DNA of 64,000 nucleotides from JBIQJD01 sp044507695. GTDB taxonomy: Bacteria; Bacteroidota; Ignavibacteria; Ignavibacteriales; Ignavibacteriaceae. Where the stretch lies: the NCBI GenBank assembly GCA_044507695.1, contig JBIQJD010000018.1:1-64000 (forward strand). Reading direction: 5' to 3'. Position 1 is the stretch's first letter. Each line of letters opens with the position of its first letter. The notes beneath the pieces are model-generated. The model worked only from the letters and a program-made list of their open reading frames with translations. It did not search any database and was not told where the DNA came from. Shown piece by piece: positions 27,836 to 36,316 of this stretch. The translations under genes were made by a program, and so were the position numbers.

Positions 27836-28805
27836 GAAAATCAAAAAAAGAATTTTCATCTCTCTTGCAATAGCCGGATTACTCTATCTTGGTTTTACAA
27901 TTTATGCTGATTTTGAAAACGTTGTTTCTGCATTTACTAATTTTAACTGGTTAATTTTTCCGCTTCTGCTTATACTTTCTTTAATAAATTATTTTATAAG
28001 ATTTTTAAAATGGGATTATTATTTATCCCTGCTTAATGTTCCTCTGACAAAAATAGATTCATTTTCAATTTTCATGTCCGGATTAATAATGAGTGTTACC
28101 CCGGGCAAATTTGGTGAATTATTAAAGTGTTACCTGGTAAAACAGGTAAGCGGAACGCAGGTGCGTAAAACTGCGCCAATAATTTTTGCGGAAAGAATCA
28201 CTGATTTTGTTTCACTGATGATAATCGCTCTGGCTGGCGCATATATTTATAATTACGGAAGAACAATCTCTGCGGGAGTTAGTTTATTTTTTATAATACT
28301 GATTATAATTATATCAAACAAAAAAATTGCTTTATCAATAATCGGCTGGCTGGAAAAAATAAAGTTCCTGAGCAGACACATTTCTGTAATTCATAATTTG
28401 TATGAAAGTTCATACACAATGCTTAGGCCGGCACCGCTGCTAAAAATGAGCGTACTTAGCTTATTTTCCTGGTTCTTTGAATGTTTTGGATATTATTTAA
28501 TTCTAATTAATTTTGGAATAGATGTTAATTTAATGTGGGCATCATTCAGTTATGCATTTGCAACAGTGGTAGGTGCCATATCAATGCTTCCTGGCGGTTT
28601 AGGGGTAACCGAAGGATCACTAACCCTTCTTCTCATCCAGGAAAATTATTCGAAAGATGTAGCGGTTGCATCTACATTTATTGCGAGAGTGGTTACACTT
28701 TGGTTTGCAGTTTTAGTTGGAATAATCAACGTAACATTTTATCAAAAACGTTTCGGCAGAATTATTGTTGAAACAGATTCTATCAACTCCGCAAACGGCG
28801 GTTAA
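27828..28805 (+). CDS. lysylphosphatidylglycerol-synthetase-TM/flippase-like membrane protein (UPF0104)
   Basis: A 325-residue protein with about eight TM segments. NYFIRFLKWDYYL, SVTPGKFGELLKCYLV and the late MLPGGLGVTEGSLTLLL are the conserved motifs of the UPF0104/AglD2 family, thought to flip or transfer lipid-linked substrates. The start is a TTG at 27828 overlapping the maf stop by 8 bp. No ATG is available before the first TM helix, so translation is probably coupled to maf. The substrate is unknown. Confidence 0.85.
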   Translation: MIEKIKKRIFISLAIAGLLYLGFTIYADFENVVSAFTNFNWLIFPLLLILSLINYFIRFLKWDYYLSLLNVPLTKIDSFSIFMSGLIMSVTPGKFGELLKCYLVKQVSGTQVRKTAPIIFAERITDFVSLMIIALAGAYIYNYGRTISAGVSLFFIILIIIISNKKIALSIIGWLEKIKFLSRHISVIHNLYESSYTMLRPAPLLKMSVLSLFSWFFECFGYYLILINFGIDVNLMWASFSYAFATVVGAISMLPGGLGVTEGSLTLLLIQENYSKDVAVASTFIARVVTLWFAVLVGIINVTFYQKRFGRIIVETDSINSANGG

Positions 28806-28825
28806 TTTTTTAAGGAGTTTTTCTA

Positions 28826-30079
28826 ATGGCTAAATTCAAAAAAATTGTTATACCAAAAGATGGTGAAAAAATTACAGTTCAGGATGGAAAATTGGTTGTT
28901 CCGGATAATCCAATAATTTCATTTATTGAAGGAGACGGAACCGGTCCTGATATCTGGCGTGCTTCAAAAATGGTTTTTGATGCTGCAATTAAAAAAGCTT
29001 ACGGCGGAAAAAAGAAAATTGCATGGATGGAAATTTATGCCGGTGAAAAAGCTCTCAAAATTTATGGCAAAAATAAATGGCTTCCTGATGAAACAGTTGA
29101 TGCAATCCGTGAATATGTTGTTGCAATTAAAGGCCCGCTTACAACTCCGGTTGGCGGCGGAATAAGAAGTTTAAATGTTGCACTTCGCCAATTGCTTGAT
29201 CTTTTTGCTTGTGTTCGTCCGGTTAAATATTACAGCGGTGTTCCAAGCCCCATGAAAAGACCTCAGGATTTGGATATAGTTCTTTTCAGAGAAAATACTG
29301 AAGATGTTTATTCCGGAATTGAATTTAAATCCGGGACGAAGGAAGTAACAGATCTCATAAAATATATCAACAAAAAATTTGATAAGAATATCCGTACAGA
29401 TTCCGGTGTTGGAATAAAACCAATTAGTTCTTTCGGTTCAAAAAGATTGGTTAAGAAAGCTATTGAATACGCAATTGCAAATACAAGAAAAACAGTTACT
29501 CTTGTTCATAAAGGAAACATAATGAAATTTACCGAGGGTGCATTTAAAGAATGGGGGTATGAAATTGCAAAAGCGGAGTTCAGAGATCAAATTGTTACAG
29601 AAGATGAATTGTGGAAAGAATACAATGGTAAAATGCCTGAAGGTAAAATTCTGATTAATGATAGAATTGCTGACAGCATGTTTCAGCAGCTCCTATTGCG
29701 CCCGGCTGAGTATGATGTAATTGCTACTCCAAACCTGAATGGTGATTATATTTCTGATGCTGCCGCCGCACAGGTTGGAGGATTGGGGATTGCTCCCGGT
29801 GCAAACATCAGTTACTCAACTGCAATCTTTGAAGCAACTCATGGAACAGCTCCAAAATATGCCGGACTTGATAAAGTCAATCCTGGTTCCGTTATTCTTT
29901 CTGGTGTAATGATGCTTGAATATCTTGGATGGACCAAAGCTGGAAAATTAATTGAAAGTGCAATGAAGAAAACTATAAAATCAAAAGTAGTTACCTATGA
30001 TTTTGCACGGCAGATGAAAGGCGCCAGGGAAGTTAAAGCTTCTCAATTTGCGCAGGAAATTATTAAGAACATGTCATGA
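28826..30079 (+). CDS. icd: NADP-dependent isocitrate dehydrogenase
   Basis: A 417-residue TCA-cycle enzyme of the E. coli-type homodimeric subfamily, converting isocitrate to 2-oxoglutarate. FIEGDGTGPDIW begins the fold, and RSLNVALRQ carries the substrate-binding and phosphorylatable Ser (about residue 115). LFRENTEDVYSGIEF is the substrate loop. ATHGTAPKYAGLDKVNPGS has the Lys-Tyr pair that selects NADP. AAGGAG precedes the ATG. It follows the flippase-like gene by 20 bp. No kinase/phosphatase (AceK) is seen nearby. Confidence 0.96.
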   Translation: MAKFKKIVIPKDGEKITVQDGKLVVPDNPIISFIEGDGTGPDIWRASKMVFDAAIKKAYGGKKKIAWMEIYAGEKALKIYGKNKWLPDETVDAIREYVVAIKGPLTTPVGGGIRSLNVALRQLLDLFACVRPVKYYSGVPSPMKRPQDLDIVLFRENTEDVYSGIEFKSGTKEVTDLIKYINKKFDKNIRTDSGVGIKPISSFGSKRLVKKAIEYAIANTRKTVTLVHKGNIMKFTEGAFKEWGYEIAKAEFRDQIVTEDELWKEYNGKMPEGKILINDRIADSMFQQLLLRPAEYDVIATPNLNGDYISDAAAAQVGGLGIAPGANISYSTAIFEATHGTAPKYAGLDKVNPGSVILSGVMMLEYLGWTKAGKLIESAMKKTIKSKVVTYDFARQMKGAREVKASQFAQEIIKNMS

Positions 30080-30141
30080 GTTTATGAGTTCGTAATTTCT
30101 GATTTATAAAAGTTAATTGAATTATAGCATGACCTCTATTC

Positions 30142-30170
30142 TTGATTTTGCAGACAGTGCTTGTTATATT
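30142..30170 (+). promoter_or_regulatory. promoter TTGATT-N17-TATATT before ytxH-like gene
   Basis: TTGATT at 30142-30147 and TATATT at 30165-30170 have 17-bp spacing. The same sequence reads as TTG-N20-TATATTCT. A Shine-Dalgarno AAAGGAG follows about 10 nt before the ATG at 30199. Confidence 0.55.
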
Positions 30171-30198
30171 CTGAACGAACAAAATTAAAGGAGAAGAT

Positions 30199-30615
30199 AT
30201 GTCTCGCGAAAATGGAATGAGCAAAGGATTATTAGTTGGCCTGTTAGCTGGCGGTGCAATTGGAGCACTAATTGCACTTCTTTATGCACCTAAAAGCGGT
30301 AGAGAATTAAGAAGTGAGATAAAAGCAAAAGCTGATGACTATCTTGATGAAGCAGATAAATATATGTCAGAAGCTAAAGAAAAAGCTAAAACATTAATTA
30401 ACGAAGGAAAGAAAAAATCAGAAAAATTAATCAGTGAAGCACGCATAAAATCTGATGAACTGCTGAAAGATGCTGAGCGCATTTTTAATGATGCAAAAAG
30501 TAAATCAGCTCAATTAGTTGCTGAAGGCAAATCAGTAGTGAATACAGAGAGTGACCGCATTAAATCTGCATTCAAAGCCGGCGTGGATGCTTATAAAGAA
30601 ACAAAAAATTCCTAA
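30199..30615 (+). CDS. YtxH-domain protein
   Basis: A 138-residue protein. A glycine/alanine-rich TM helix (LLVGLLAGGAIGALIALLYAP, about 10-30) is followed by KSGRELRSEI, the YtxH signature. The rest is a charged amphipathic helix with repeats such as EAKEKAKTLINEGKKKSEKLISEA. Such proteins are membrane-anchored and linked to general stress in Bacillus; their mechanism is unknown. AAAGGAG is a good ribosome-binding site. A DUF948 gene follows 5 bp after the stop, the usual YtxH/YtxG-type pair. Confidence 0.88.
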   Translation: MSRENGMSKGLLVGLLAGGAIGALIALLYAPKSGRELRSEIKAKADDYLDEADKYMSEAKEKAKTLINEGKKKSEKLISEARIKSDELLKDAERIFNDAKSKSAQLVAEGKSVVNTESDRIKSAFKAGVDAYKETKNS

Positions 30616-30620
30616 ATAAT

Positions 30621-31016
30621 ATGGATGTAGTAACGATCTTTTATATCTTGCTTCTGCTTTCCGCATCCGGGCTTTGCATTGCTTTGATTTTTTATATTAG
30701 GGGAATAACAAGATCAATAAAGGAGGTGGAATCAGATATAAAAGATCTTTCACTGCAGCTTAAACCTTTAATAGCTTCAACTACAAATCTGAGCGAAAAG
30801 TTAGTTGATGTTACAGACCAGGTAAAGGGGCAATTACAGGTAACGAAGGGAATAATTAATGATTTCCGTGTTACGGCTGATAAGATAATCTCACTTGAAG
30901 AAAAAGTTAGAACCGGTATTGAAGAACCTGTGAATGTTGTTCTTAAAAATTTGTCTGCAGTTGCTAACGGCGTTAATACTTTTTGGAATGCCTACAGAAA
31001 TAACCATAAAACATAA
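30621..31016 (+). CDS. DUF948 (YtxG-like) membrane protein
   Basis: A 131-residue protein with an N-terminal TM helix (FYILLLLSASGLCIALIFYI) and then a long amphipathic helix with heptad-like spacing (LKPLIASTTNLSEKLVDVTDQV). This is the DUF948 pattern, shared with methyl-accepting-like coiled coils but without a signalling tip. It is translated right after the YtxH gene (5 bp), so the two products probably act together at the membrane. No catalytic residue is expected. Confidence 0.82.
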   Translation: MDVVTIFYILLLLSASGLCIALIFYIRGITRSIKEVESDIKDLSLQLKPLIASTTNLSEKLVDVTDQVKGQLQVTKGIINDFRVTADKIISLEEKVRTGIEEPVNVVLKNLSAVANGVNTFWNAYRNNHKT

Positions 31017-31052
31017 ATTAAATCTCACCCTTGATTCTTAAGGAGGAATCCC

Positions 31053-33146
31053 TTGAAAGAATATGTTGCAGACGCAATAAGGAATATTGCGTTAATTGGT
31101 CATGGAGGAAGTGGAAAGACTTCCCTGTCTGAAGCCCTGCTCTTTACTGCCGGAGAGATCAACAGAATCGGAACGATCTCAGAAGGCAACACAGTTTCCG
31201 ATTACAACCCGAATGAGATTGAAAAGCAAATCTCAATTTCTACCTCTCTTCTTCACCTCGAATGGAACAACACAAAAATAAATATCCTTGATACTCCCGG
31301 TTACACAGATTTTATAGGAGATGTTAAAGCTGCTATGAAGGTTTGTGATACGGCAGTAATGGTTTTAAAATCAGCAGAGGGAGTTGAAGTTGGCTCTGAA
31401 ACAACAGGAAGGTTTGTTAATGAATTTGGTCTGCCTTCGGCAATCATTATTAATAAAATTGATAATGAACATTCACGATTTGAAGAAACATTTGCCCAGG
31501 CTAAAGATAGATTAACAAGCGGAGCAATTGTTGTAACTTTTCCTGAAAAGGAAGGAGTAAATTTTGATACCGTAATTGATGTTCTTAAAATGAAAGCTTA
31601 CACATATGGTGATGCTGGCTCTAAGAAGGTAACGGAAGCTGATATTCCTGATGCATTGAAAGCAAAAGCTGAACAATACAGGACGGAACTTATTGAAAAG
31701 GTTGCGGAGACAACAGAAGAATTGATGAACAAGTATTTTGAAGAAGGAAGTTTATCTGATGATGATCTTAATAGGGGAATTACACAGGCGCTGGTTAAAA
31801 GAAGTCTTACCCCTGTATTTGCTGTTTCTGGTTTGAAAGCAGCTGGTTTAAATAATTTTCTTGATTTTGCATCACAATATTTTCCATCTCCGTTATTGCG
31901 TGAAGGTGAGGAAGCAAATTATAAAAATAAGAATGACAAGGTGCTTGTTAAACCTGATGAAAAAGGTGAACCGGTTCTGTTTGTATTTAAAACCGTTTCT
32001 GAACAGCATGTAGGTGAACTTTCTTTATTTAAAGTTTACTCCGGATGTGTGCAGGCTGGAATGGATCTGGTGAACGAAGCAAATAGTAAGGTAGAAAGAC
32101 TCAGCCAGCTTTCAATTCTTAACGGACATAACAGAAAAGAAGTTTCTAAACTGTGTGCCGGTGATCTTGGTGCAGTTGTTAAATTAAAAGATACTCACAC
32201 AAACAATACATTAGCTTCTAAAAATTTTCCCGTTATAATTAAACAAATTGAATTTCCTGAACCTGTAATCCGTGGTGCAATTCTGCCTAAAGCAAAAGGT
32301 GATGAAGATAAAATAGCTTCCGGACTTCATACATTGCATGAAGAGGATCCATCTTTTAATGTAAAGTTTGATCCGGAGTTATCACAGACAATCATTTCAG
32401 GCCAGGGTGAGCTTCAATTGGCGCTTGCCGTTAAAAGATTAAAAGAAAGATATGGTGTTGAAGTTGATCTTGTTGAACCAAAAATTCCTTACCGGGAAAC
32501 TATAAAAGGTTCTGTTGATGATGTTGAATACAAGCATAAAAAACAATCCGGCGGAAGGGGACAATTTGGACATGTTCATTTTAAAATGGAACCATTGCCG
32601 CGCGGAAAAGGCTTTGAATTTGTGAACGCAATTGTTGGCGGTGTAGTGCCTGGCAGATTCATACCCGCAGTTGAAAAGGGAATACAGGAAACAATGCTTA
32701 AAGGTCCGCTTTCAGGTAACCAGGTTGTTGATGTAAAAGTTACATTACATTTCGGTTCTTACCATTCTGTTGATTCAGATGAAATGTCATTCAAGATAGC
32801 CGCATCTCAATGTTTTAAAAAAGGATTCATGGAATGTAAACCTTGTCTCCTTGAACCGATTTATGAAGTGGAAGTTACAGTACCTGAAGAATATATGGGC
32901 GATGTAATGGGAGATATTTCGGCAAGAAGAGGTAAAATCTTAGGAATGGATTCGGACGGACATTTCCAGATTATAAAAGCGCATGTACCTTTAGCTGAAT
33001 TGTACAAATATTCCTCACAGCTTCGCAGTTTAACGCAGGGGAGAGGTGTTCATAAACGGCATTTTGCTTTTTACGAAGAAGTACCAAAAGAAGTTGAAAA
33101 CAAAATTGTTGAGGAGTATAAAAAGTCCCGCGAAGAAGGTCACTGA
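31053..33146 (+). CDS. elongation factor G-like GTPase (EF-G paralogue)
   Basis: A 697-residue five-domain translational GTPase. P-loop GHGGSGKT (16-23), G3 DTPGY (80-84) and G4 NKID are present. The Tyr84 in DTPGY replaces the catalytic His of canonical EF-G (DTPGH), as in the FusA2/EF-G-II branch, so GTP hydrolysis or role in translocation may differ. Domain IV is present (RGQFGHVHFKMEPLPRG). The start is TTG at 31053, fixed by a perfect AGGAGG 6 nt upstream (31041-31046); the first downstream ATG would cut into the P-loop region. A canonical fusA is expected elsewhere in the genome. Confidence 0.93.
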   Translation: MKEYVADAIRNIALIGHGGSGKTSLSEALLFTAGEINRIGTISEGNTVSDYNPNEIEKQISISTSLLHLEWNNTKINILDTPGYTDFIGDVKAAMKVCDTAVMVLKSAEGVEVGSETTGRFVNEFGLPSAIIINKIDNEHSRFEETFAQAKDRLTSGAIVVTFPEKEGVNFDTVIDVLKMKAYTYGDAGSKKVTEADIPDALKAKAEQYRTELIEKVAETTEELMNKYFEEGSLSDDDLNRGITQALVKRSLTPVFAVSGLKAAGLNNFLDFASQYFPSPLLREGEEANYKNKNDKVLVKPDEKGEPVLFVFKTVSEQHVGELSLFKVYSGCVQAGMDLVNEANSKVERLSQLSILNGHNRKEVSKLCAGDLGAVVKLKDTHTNNTLASKNFPVIIKQIEFPEPVIRGAILPKAKGDEDKIASGLHTLHEEDPSFNVKFDPELSQTIISGQGELQLALAVKRLKERYGVEVDLVEPKIPYRETIKGSVDDVEYKHKKQSGGRGQFGHVHFKMEPLPRGKGFEFVNAIVGGVVPGRFIPAVEKGIQETMLKGPLSGNQVVDVKVTLHFGSYHSVDSDEMSFKIAASQCFKKGFMECKPCLLEPIYEVEVTVPEEYMGDVMGDISARRGKILGMDSDGHFQIIKAHVPLAELYKYSSQLRSLTQGRGVHKRHFAFYEEVPKEVENKIVEEYKKSREEGH

Positions 33147-33157
33147 TAAATTCTTAT

Positions 33158-33206
33158 ATCTCTGTGCATGTGCGTTTTATGTTATGGAAGGCGGCGGCAC
33201 AGAGAT
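33158..33206. other. inverted repeat upstream of the HIT gene
   Basis: A perfect 10-bp inverted repeat ATCTCTGTGC/GCACAGAGAT with a 29-nt loop lies in the gap between the EF-G-like gene and the HIT gene, 16 nt before the HIT ATG. No T run follows on the plus strand, so a plain intrinsic terminator is unlikely. It could be a leader hairpin or operator. Confidence 0.45.
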
Positions 33207-33222
33207 TATTATTTGAGGAAAT

Positions 33223-33720
33223 ATGGATAAACTTTGGTCCCCCTGGCGCTCCCAGTATATCGAATCTTTTAATAACGAAAAGAAAGACACCGGCTGTATT
33301 TTTTGTGAATCAGCAAGAAAAGAAGTGAACAGTCCGGATAATCTTTTAATTTATAAAGATAAATTTACATTTACAGTATTGAATCTCTTTCCATATAACA
33401 GCGGGCATCTGATGATAGTACCTTACCGCCATACTGCCGATTTTAATTCCCTTACAGAAGAAGAAAGCGCTGAAATTTTTAGGAACCTGCAAACTGCACA
33501 AAAAGCATTATCTGCAATAATGAATCCAGAGGGATTTAATATTGGTGCAAATCTTGGTAGAGTCAGCGGTGCCGGAATTGAAGAGCACATTCATTTTCAT
33601 ATTGTTCCGCGCTGGAACGGTGATACTAACTTTATGCCGGTACTTGGTGAAGTGAAAGTAATCTCACAAGATTTGATTACAACCAAGAAAAAATTATTAG
33701 AAGCATATTCAAGCCTGTAA
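33223..33720 (+). CDS. HIT family nucleotide hydrolase/phosphorylase
   Basis: A 165-residue protein with the histidine triad EEHIHFHIVPRW, the nucleophilic His being the middle one of HxHxH. The N-terminal MDKLWSPWRSQYIE and CIFC (zinc half-site) place it with the actinobacterial/Bacteroidota AP4A phosphorylase-like HIT group. It probably acts on AP4A, ADP or adenosine phosphosulfate in the cytoplasm; the substrate is not decided by sequence. GAGG precedes the ATG. It is last in the long plus-strand run and convergent with the GlxA regulator gene. Confidence 0.92.
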   Translation: MDKLWSPWRSQYIESFNNEKKDTGCIFCESARKEVNSPDNLLIYKDKFTFTVLNLFPYNSGHLMIVPYRHTADFNSLTEEESAEIFRNLQTAQKALSAIMNPEGFNIGANLGRVSGAGIEEHIHFHIVPRWNGDTNFMPVLGEVKVISQDLITTKKKLLEAYSSL

Positions 33721-33754
33721 GCAATACATTTTGATGCATTTTATTTCTAATCAA

Positions 33755-34735
33755 TTATAAAGCATTTACGAAGGTGCGATTATATTTATTCCGGTATTGA
33801 ACCGGCGACAGGCCTGTAATTTTTTTAAATATTCCTCTGAATGCTTTTGGATCCTGGTATCCAACATTATACATTACTTCATTCACATTTTCCATCGATG
33901 ATTCAAGGCTTAATTTTGCTGCTTCAATTTTTACGCGCTGAATATATTCAGAAACTGTATTTGAAGTTGCTTTCTTGAATCTTCTTTCAAGATTCCTTCG
34001 GCTCAGCGCAAGCATTGATGCAAGTTCATCAACAGTAATTTTGTTTCTAAAATTATTTTCAATGAACTCCTGCGCCTTTCTTACGGGCTCATCTTCGTGA
34101 TCCTTTTGTCCCTTGAAAATCATAAATGGTGATTGGCTGTTACGCGCAATATCTATCTGGAAAGCTTTTGAACAAAATATTGCTGCTTCTCTTCCTGCAT
34201 ATTTCTCAACAAGATAAAGCACAAGATTTAAAGATGAATAAGCACCGCCGCTTGAATAAATTCCCATTTCATCTGTTATTATTTTATCCTCAACTAATTC
34301 AACATTCGGAAACATCTGCCGGAATACCTGCGCTGCCAGCCAATGAGTTGAACATTTTCTTCCCTTAAGTAATCCGGTTGATGCAAGCAGAAATGCACCG
34401 AGACAAAGACTTGCTACCTCTGAACCTTTCTTATATTGTTCAACAATCCAGGGAATAAATTCTTTATTATCTTCAACTGCTTTTGGGAGATTTCCATACA
34501 TTGCAGGAACAATAATCAGATCAGTTTTATCAACGCTATTAATCGGCTCGGTTGCAATAGTATATAATCCATCGTTTAATAAAGATTCATTTTTTAATCC
34601 AACAAGATGAACATCAAATAGTGGTGGTTGATCCATACTTGTAAAAAATTGATTTACTTCTGTAAAAACCTGGCGCGGTCCTTCAATGTTACCCAGAATA
34701 GCTCCTTTTGTAACAAGGATTGAAATCCGTTTCAT
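33755..34735 (-). CDS. GlxA-type AraC family transcriptional regulator
   Basis: A 326-residue regulator. The N-terminal DJ-1/PfpI-like domain (1-185) has the nucleophile-elbow-like ASLCLGAFLLA with Cys111 and then STHW. The C-terminal AraC DNA-binding domain (about 220-322) contains two helix-turn-helix units (LASMLALSRRNLERRFKKAT and the ending VGYQDPKAFRGIFKK). GlxA-like proteins sense unknown ligands and usually activate adjacent genes. It is the only regulator in the accessory region and lies divergent to a cluster carrying a repeated TTGCCGTA-N6-CCTT site, so it is the leading candidate to bind it. Confidence 0.92.
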   Translation of the reverse strand: MKRISILVTKGAILGNIEGPRQVFTEVNQFFTSMDQPPLFDVHLVGLKNESLLNDGLYTIATEPINSVDKTDLIIVPAMYGNLPKAVEDNKEFIPWIVEQYKKGSEVASLCLGAFLLASTGLLKGRKCSTHWLAAQVFRQMFPNVELVEDKIITDEMGIYSSGGAYSSLNLVLYLVEKYAGREAAIFCSKAFQIDIARNSQSPFMIFKGQKDHEDEPVRKAQEFIENNFRNKITVDELASMLALSRRNLERRFKKATSNTVSEYIQRVKIEAAKLSLESSMENVNEVMYNVGYQDPKAFRGIFKKITGLSPVQYRNKYNRTFVNAL

Positions 34736-34764
34736 TTGTTATCTCTTTTTATTGGAAAATTGAA

Positions 34765-34795
34765 CAAAAGTAAATAAACCCGCTGTTCCAATCAA
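34765..34795 (-). promoter_or_regulatory. candidate promoter of the GlxA-type regulator gene
   Basis: On the minus strand TTG (34795-34793), 20 nt, then TACTTTTG (34772-34765), fitting TTG-N20-TAnnTTTG. The regulator ATG is at 34735, 29 nt further. Confidence 0.5.
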
Positions 34796-35308
34796 CTCCT
34801 GAAAGCTGCATAATTCAAATCAAAAAAATTAAGATTGACAGCGGTCTTTATGATTTGTTGTAAAATAATTTTAATGAAATTGAACTATTTGTGTACGGTT
34901 GTATAAAAAATTAATAAGTTGTCCTGATCATCAAAAAATATTTTTGAGTGAATAATTTTCATGTTGTCGATCTCTGTTGTTTATGAATAAATATTCTGAA
35001 CAAGCAAAAAGAAAAAAATGTAAAAAGTATTGAAGTGATTTTGTGCATGATGCTTCCTATTAATTTTTAATTTTGCTGATTAATGAATGATAGAAATTTT
35101 TGAAATCAATATTTAATAATATTGATTGGCATTGATAAAATCGGACATGATATTTATCAATTTATAAAAACAATTAAATTATTTGATGATTCAATGATTG
35201 GATTAACTGAATTAATCAAAACACATTTGATTTAAATTAATTTCATAACTCCTACATTTCATCGCTTCACCCAAGGTTTTATATGCCAGACGCAATCCAC
35301 CCCTTAAT

Positions 35309-35355
35309 TTGCCGTATTTGTACCTTCCCAATTTTAGAACATGGTGGTAAGTTTG
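35309..35355 (+). promoter_or_regulatory. operator TTGCCGTA-N6-CCTT with -7 box, site A
   Basis: TTGCCGTA at 35309-35316, six bases, CCTT at 35323-35326, then a perfect -7 box TAAGTTTG at 35348-35355. The -33 position (35325-35327) is not TTG, so the promoter probably needs an activator. The same arrangement recurs at 36201 and 39208. It drives the SnoaL-like gene at 35434. Confidence 0.65.
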
Positions 35356-35433
35356 ATATAGTCATAAATTAATTAACAAAAATAAAAATCATAAAGACTG
35401 AGCTGCAGTCTTTCTTACTTAATATTCTTTAAA

Positions 35434-35814
35434 ATGTCTGAAGCGAACAAAGCTATCGTTACAAAAATTATGGAATCATTTCTTAACGGAAACATTGAAA
35501 CAGTTTCAAAATTTCTTGATGAAAACATAAAATGGAATATTGTTGGTTTACCCGAGATACGAGGCAAATTTAATTTCATTAAAACTATGCAAATGATGGA
35601 ACGAGAAAATTTTAGAGAGATAAAATTCAAAAATATTATTGCTGAAGGTAATTACGTTGTGGTTGAGAATTCAGGCTCAACAGATGATGAATTTTGTAAT
35701 ACAAGCCCGGAATCAAATCATCCTTCATACTGTGATGTTTATCTCTTAAATAAAGGAAAAGTATTGAAGCTTACCTCGTATATTGTTGATGTTACTTTTC
35801 ATAATGATGAATAA
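35434..35814 (+). CDS. SnoaL-like / NTF2-like protein
   Basis: A 126-residue single-domain protein of the NTF2-like cone fold. The N-terminal helix pair MESFLNGNIETVSKFLDENIKW, then IRGKFNFIKTM and the strand GNYVVVENSG are the usual SnoaL-like order. These domains bind small hydrophobic ligands or act as isomerases/hydrolases; no catalytic role can be assigned. It is the first gene of the accessory cluster and has operator site A about 80-125 bp upstream. A second NTF2-like gene lies at the far end of the cluster (44189). Confidence 0.85.
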   Translation: MSEANKAIVTKIMESFLNGNIETVSKFLDENIKWNIVGLPEIRGKFNFIKTMQMMERENFREIKFKNIIAEGNYVVVENSGSTDDEFCNTSPESNHPSYCDVYLLNKGKVLKLTSYIVDVTFHNDE

Positions 35815-35877
35815 AAGTGATAATTCAATTTCTTAAAAAAATCTTTTAAAACTCCAGCAATAAAACAGGAGGAAATT

Positions 35878-36174
35878 ATGTACTTAGTTAGAGAAGTTTT
35901 TAATTGTAAACCGGGTAAAGCAAAAGAACTTGTTAATAAATTCAAACAGGCTTCAAAGTTTATGGAAGAGGAGGGAATAAGTAATTTAAGAACGATGACT
36001 GATATTACCGGAGCTTACTGGACGGTTGTAATGCAATATGAAGTTGAAGATATCGGGCAATTTATGAAAGAGATACGCGGCGGAGGAAAACCGCAGCCTG
36101 AGATGGAATCAATTATGAAAGGCTATATGGATTTGGTAGATGGCGGTTACCGTGAAATATTTTTAATTGAATAA
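35878..36174 (+). CDS. small dimeric alpha-beta barrel-like protein, unknown function
   Basis: A 98-residue protein: MYLVREVFNCKPGKAKELVNKFKQ begins like NIPSNAP/ABM-type ferredoxin-fold monomers (strand, then a helix starting PGK), and YWTVVMQYEVEDIGQFMKEI is the second half. The ending GGYREIFLIE is a final edge strand. Members are ligand-binding or monooxygenase-like; the function is not predictable here. GGAGGA gives a strong ribosome-binding site. It is 63 bp downstream of the SnoaL-like gene, probably the same transcript from site A. Confidence 0.75.
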   Translation: MYLVREVFNCKPGKAKELVNKFKQASKFMEEEGISNLRTMTDITGAYWTVVMQYEVEDIGQFMKEIRGGGKPQPEMESIMKGYMDLVDGGYREIFLIE

Positions 36175-36200
36175 TGTGCTGCCGCAATCAACCATGTAAA

Positions 36201-36253
36201 TTGCCGTAATTGCTCCTTTTTACTTTCTTGATACGGTTTTAAGTTTATATTTG
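36201..36253 (+). promoter_or_regulatory. operator TTGCCGTA-N6-CCTT with -7 box, site B
   Basis: TTGCCGTA at 36201-36208, six bases, CCTT at 36215-36218, then TAAGTTTA at 36240-36247 overlapping TATATTTG at 36246-36253. The distance from TTGCCGTA to AAGTTT is 40 nt, exactly as at site A. No TTG lies at the -33 position of either box. It serves the gene starting at 36317. Confidence 0.65.
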
Positions 36254-36316
36254 AAATTCGATCATCTTCAAACTAATAAAAATTTATTAACAGAGATATT
36301 ATCTGCCAGGAAATTA

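Larger units (their letters stand above)
34736..35433. other. 698-bp intergenic region between regulator and accessory cluster
   Basis: AT-rich DNA without an open frame I can support. It holds two recognisable signals. One is a minus-strand promoter for the GlxA gene, with TACTTTTG at 34772-34765 and TTG at 34795-34793 (N20 spacing). The other is the operator/promoter at 35309-35355 for the first cluster gene. The remaining ~500 bp show nothing clear; the length suggests lost genes or a long 5' region. Confidence 0.55.

Noticed and set aside
36251..36316. Upstream TTG start for the DUF1579-like gene
   Set aside because: The TTG lies within the -7 box TATATTTG, so it cannot be in the mRNA made from that promoter.
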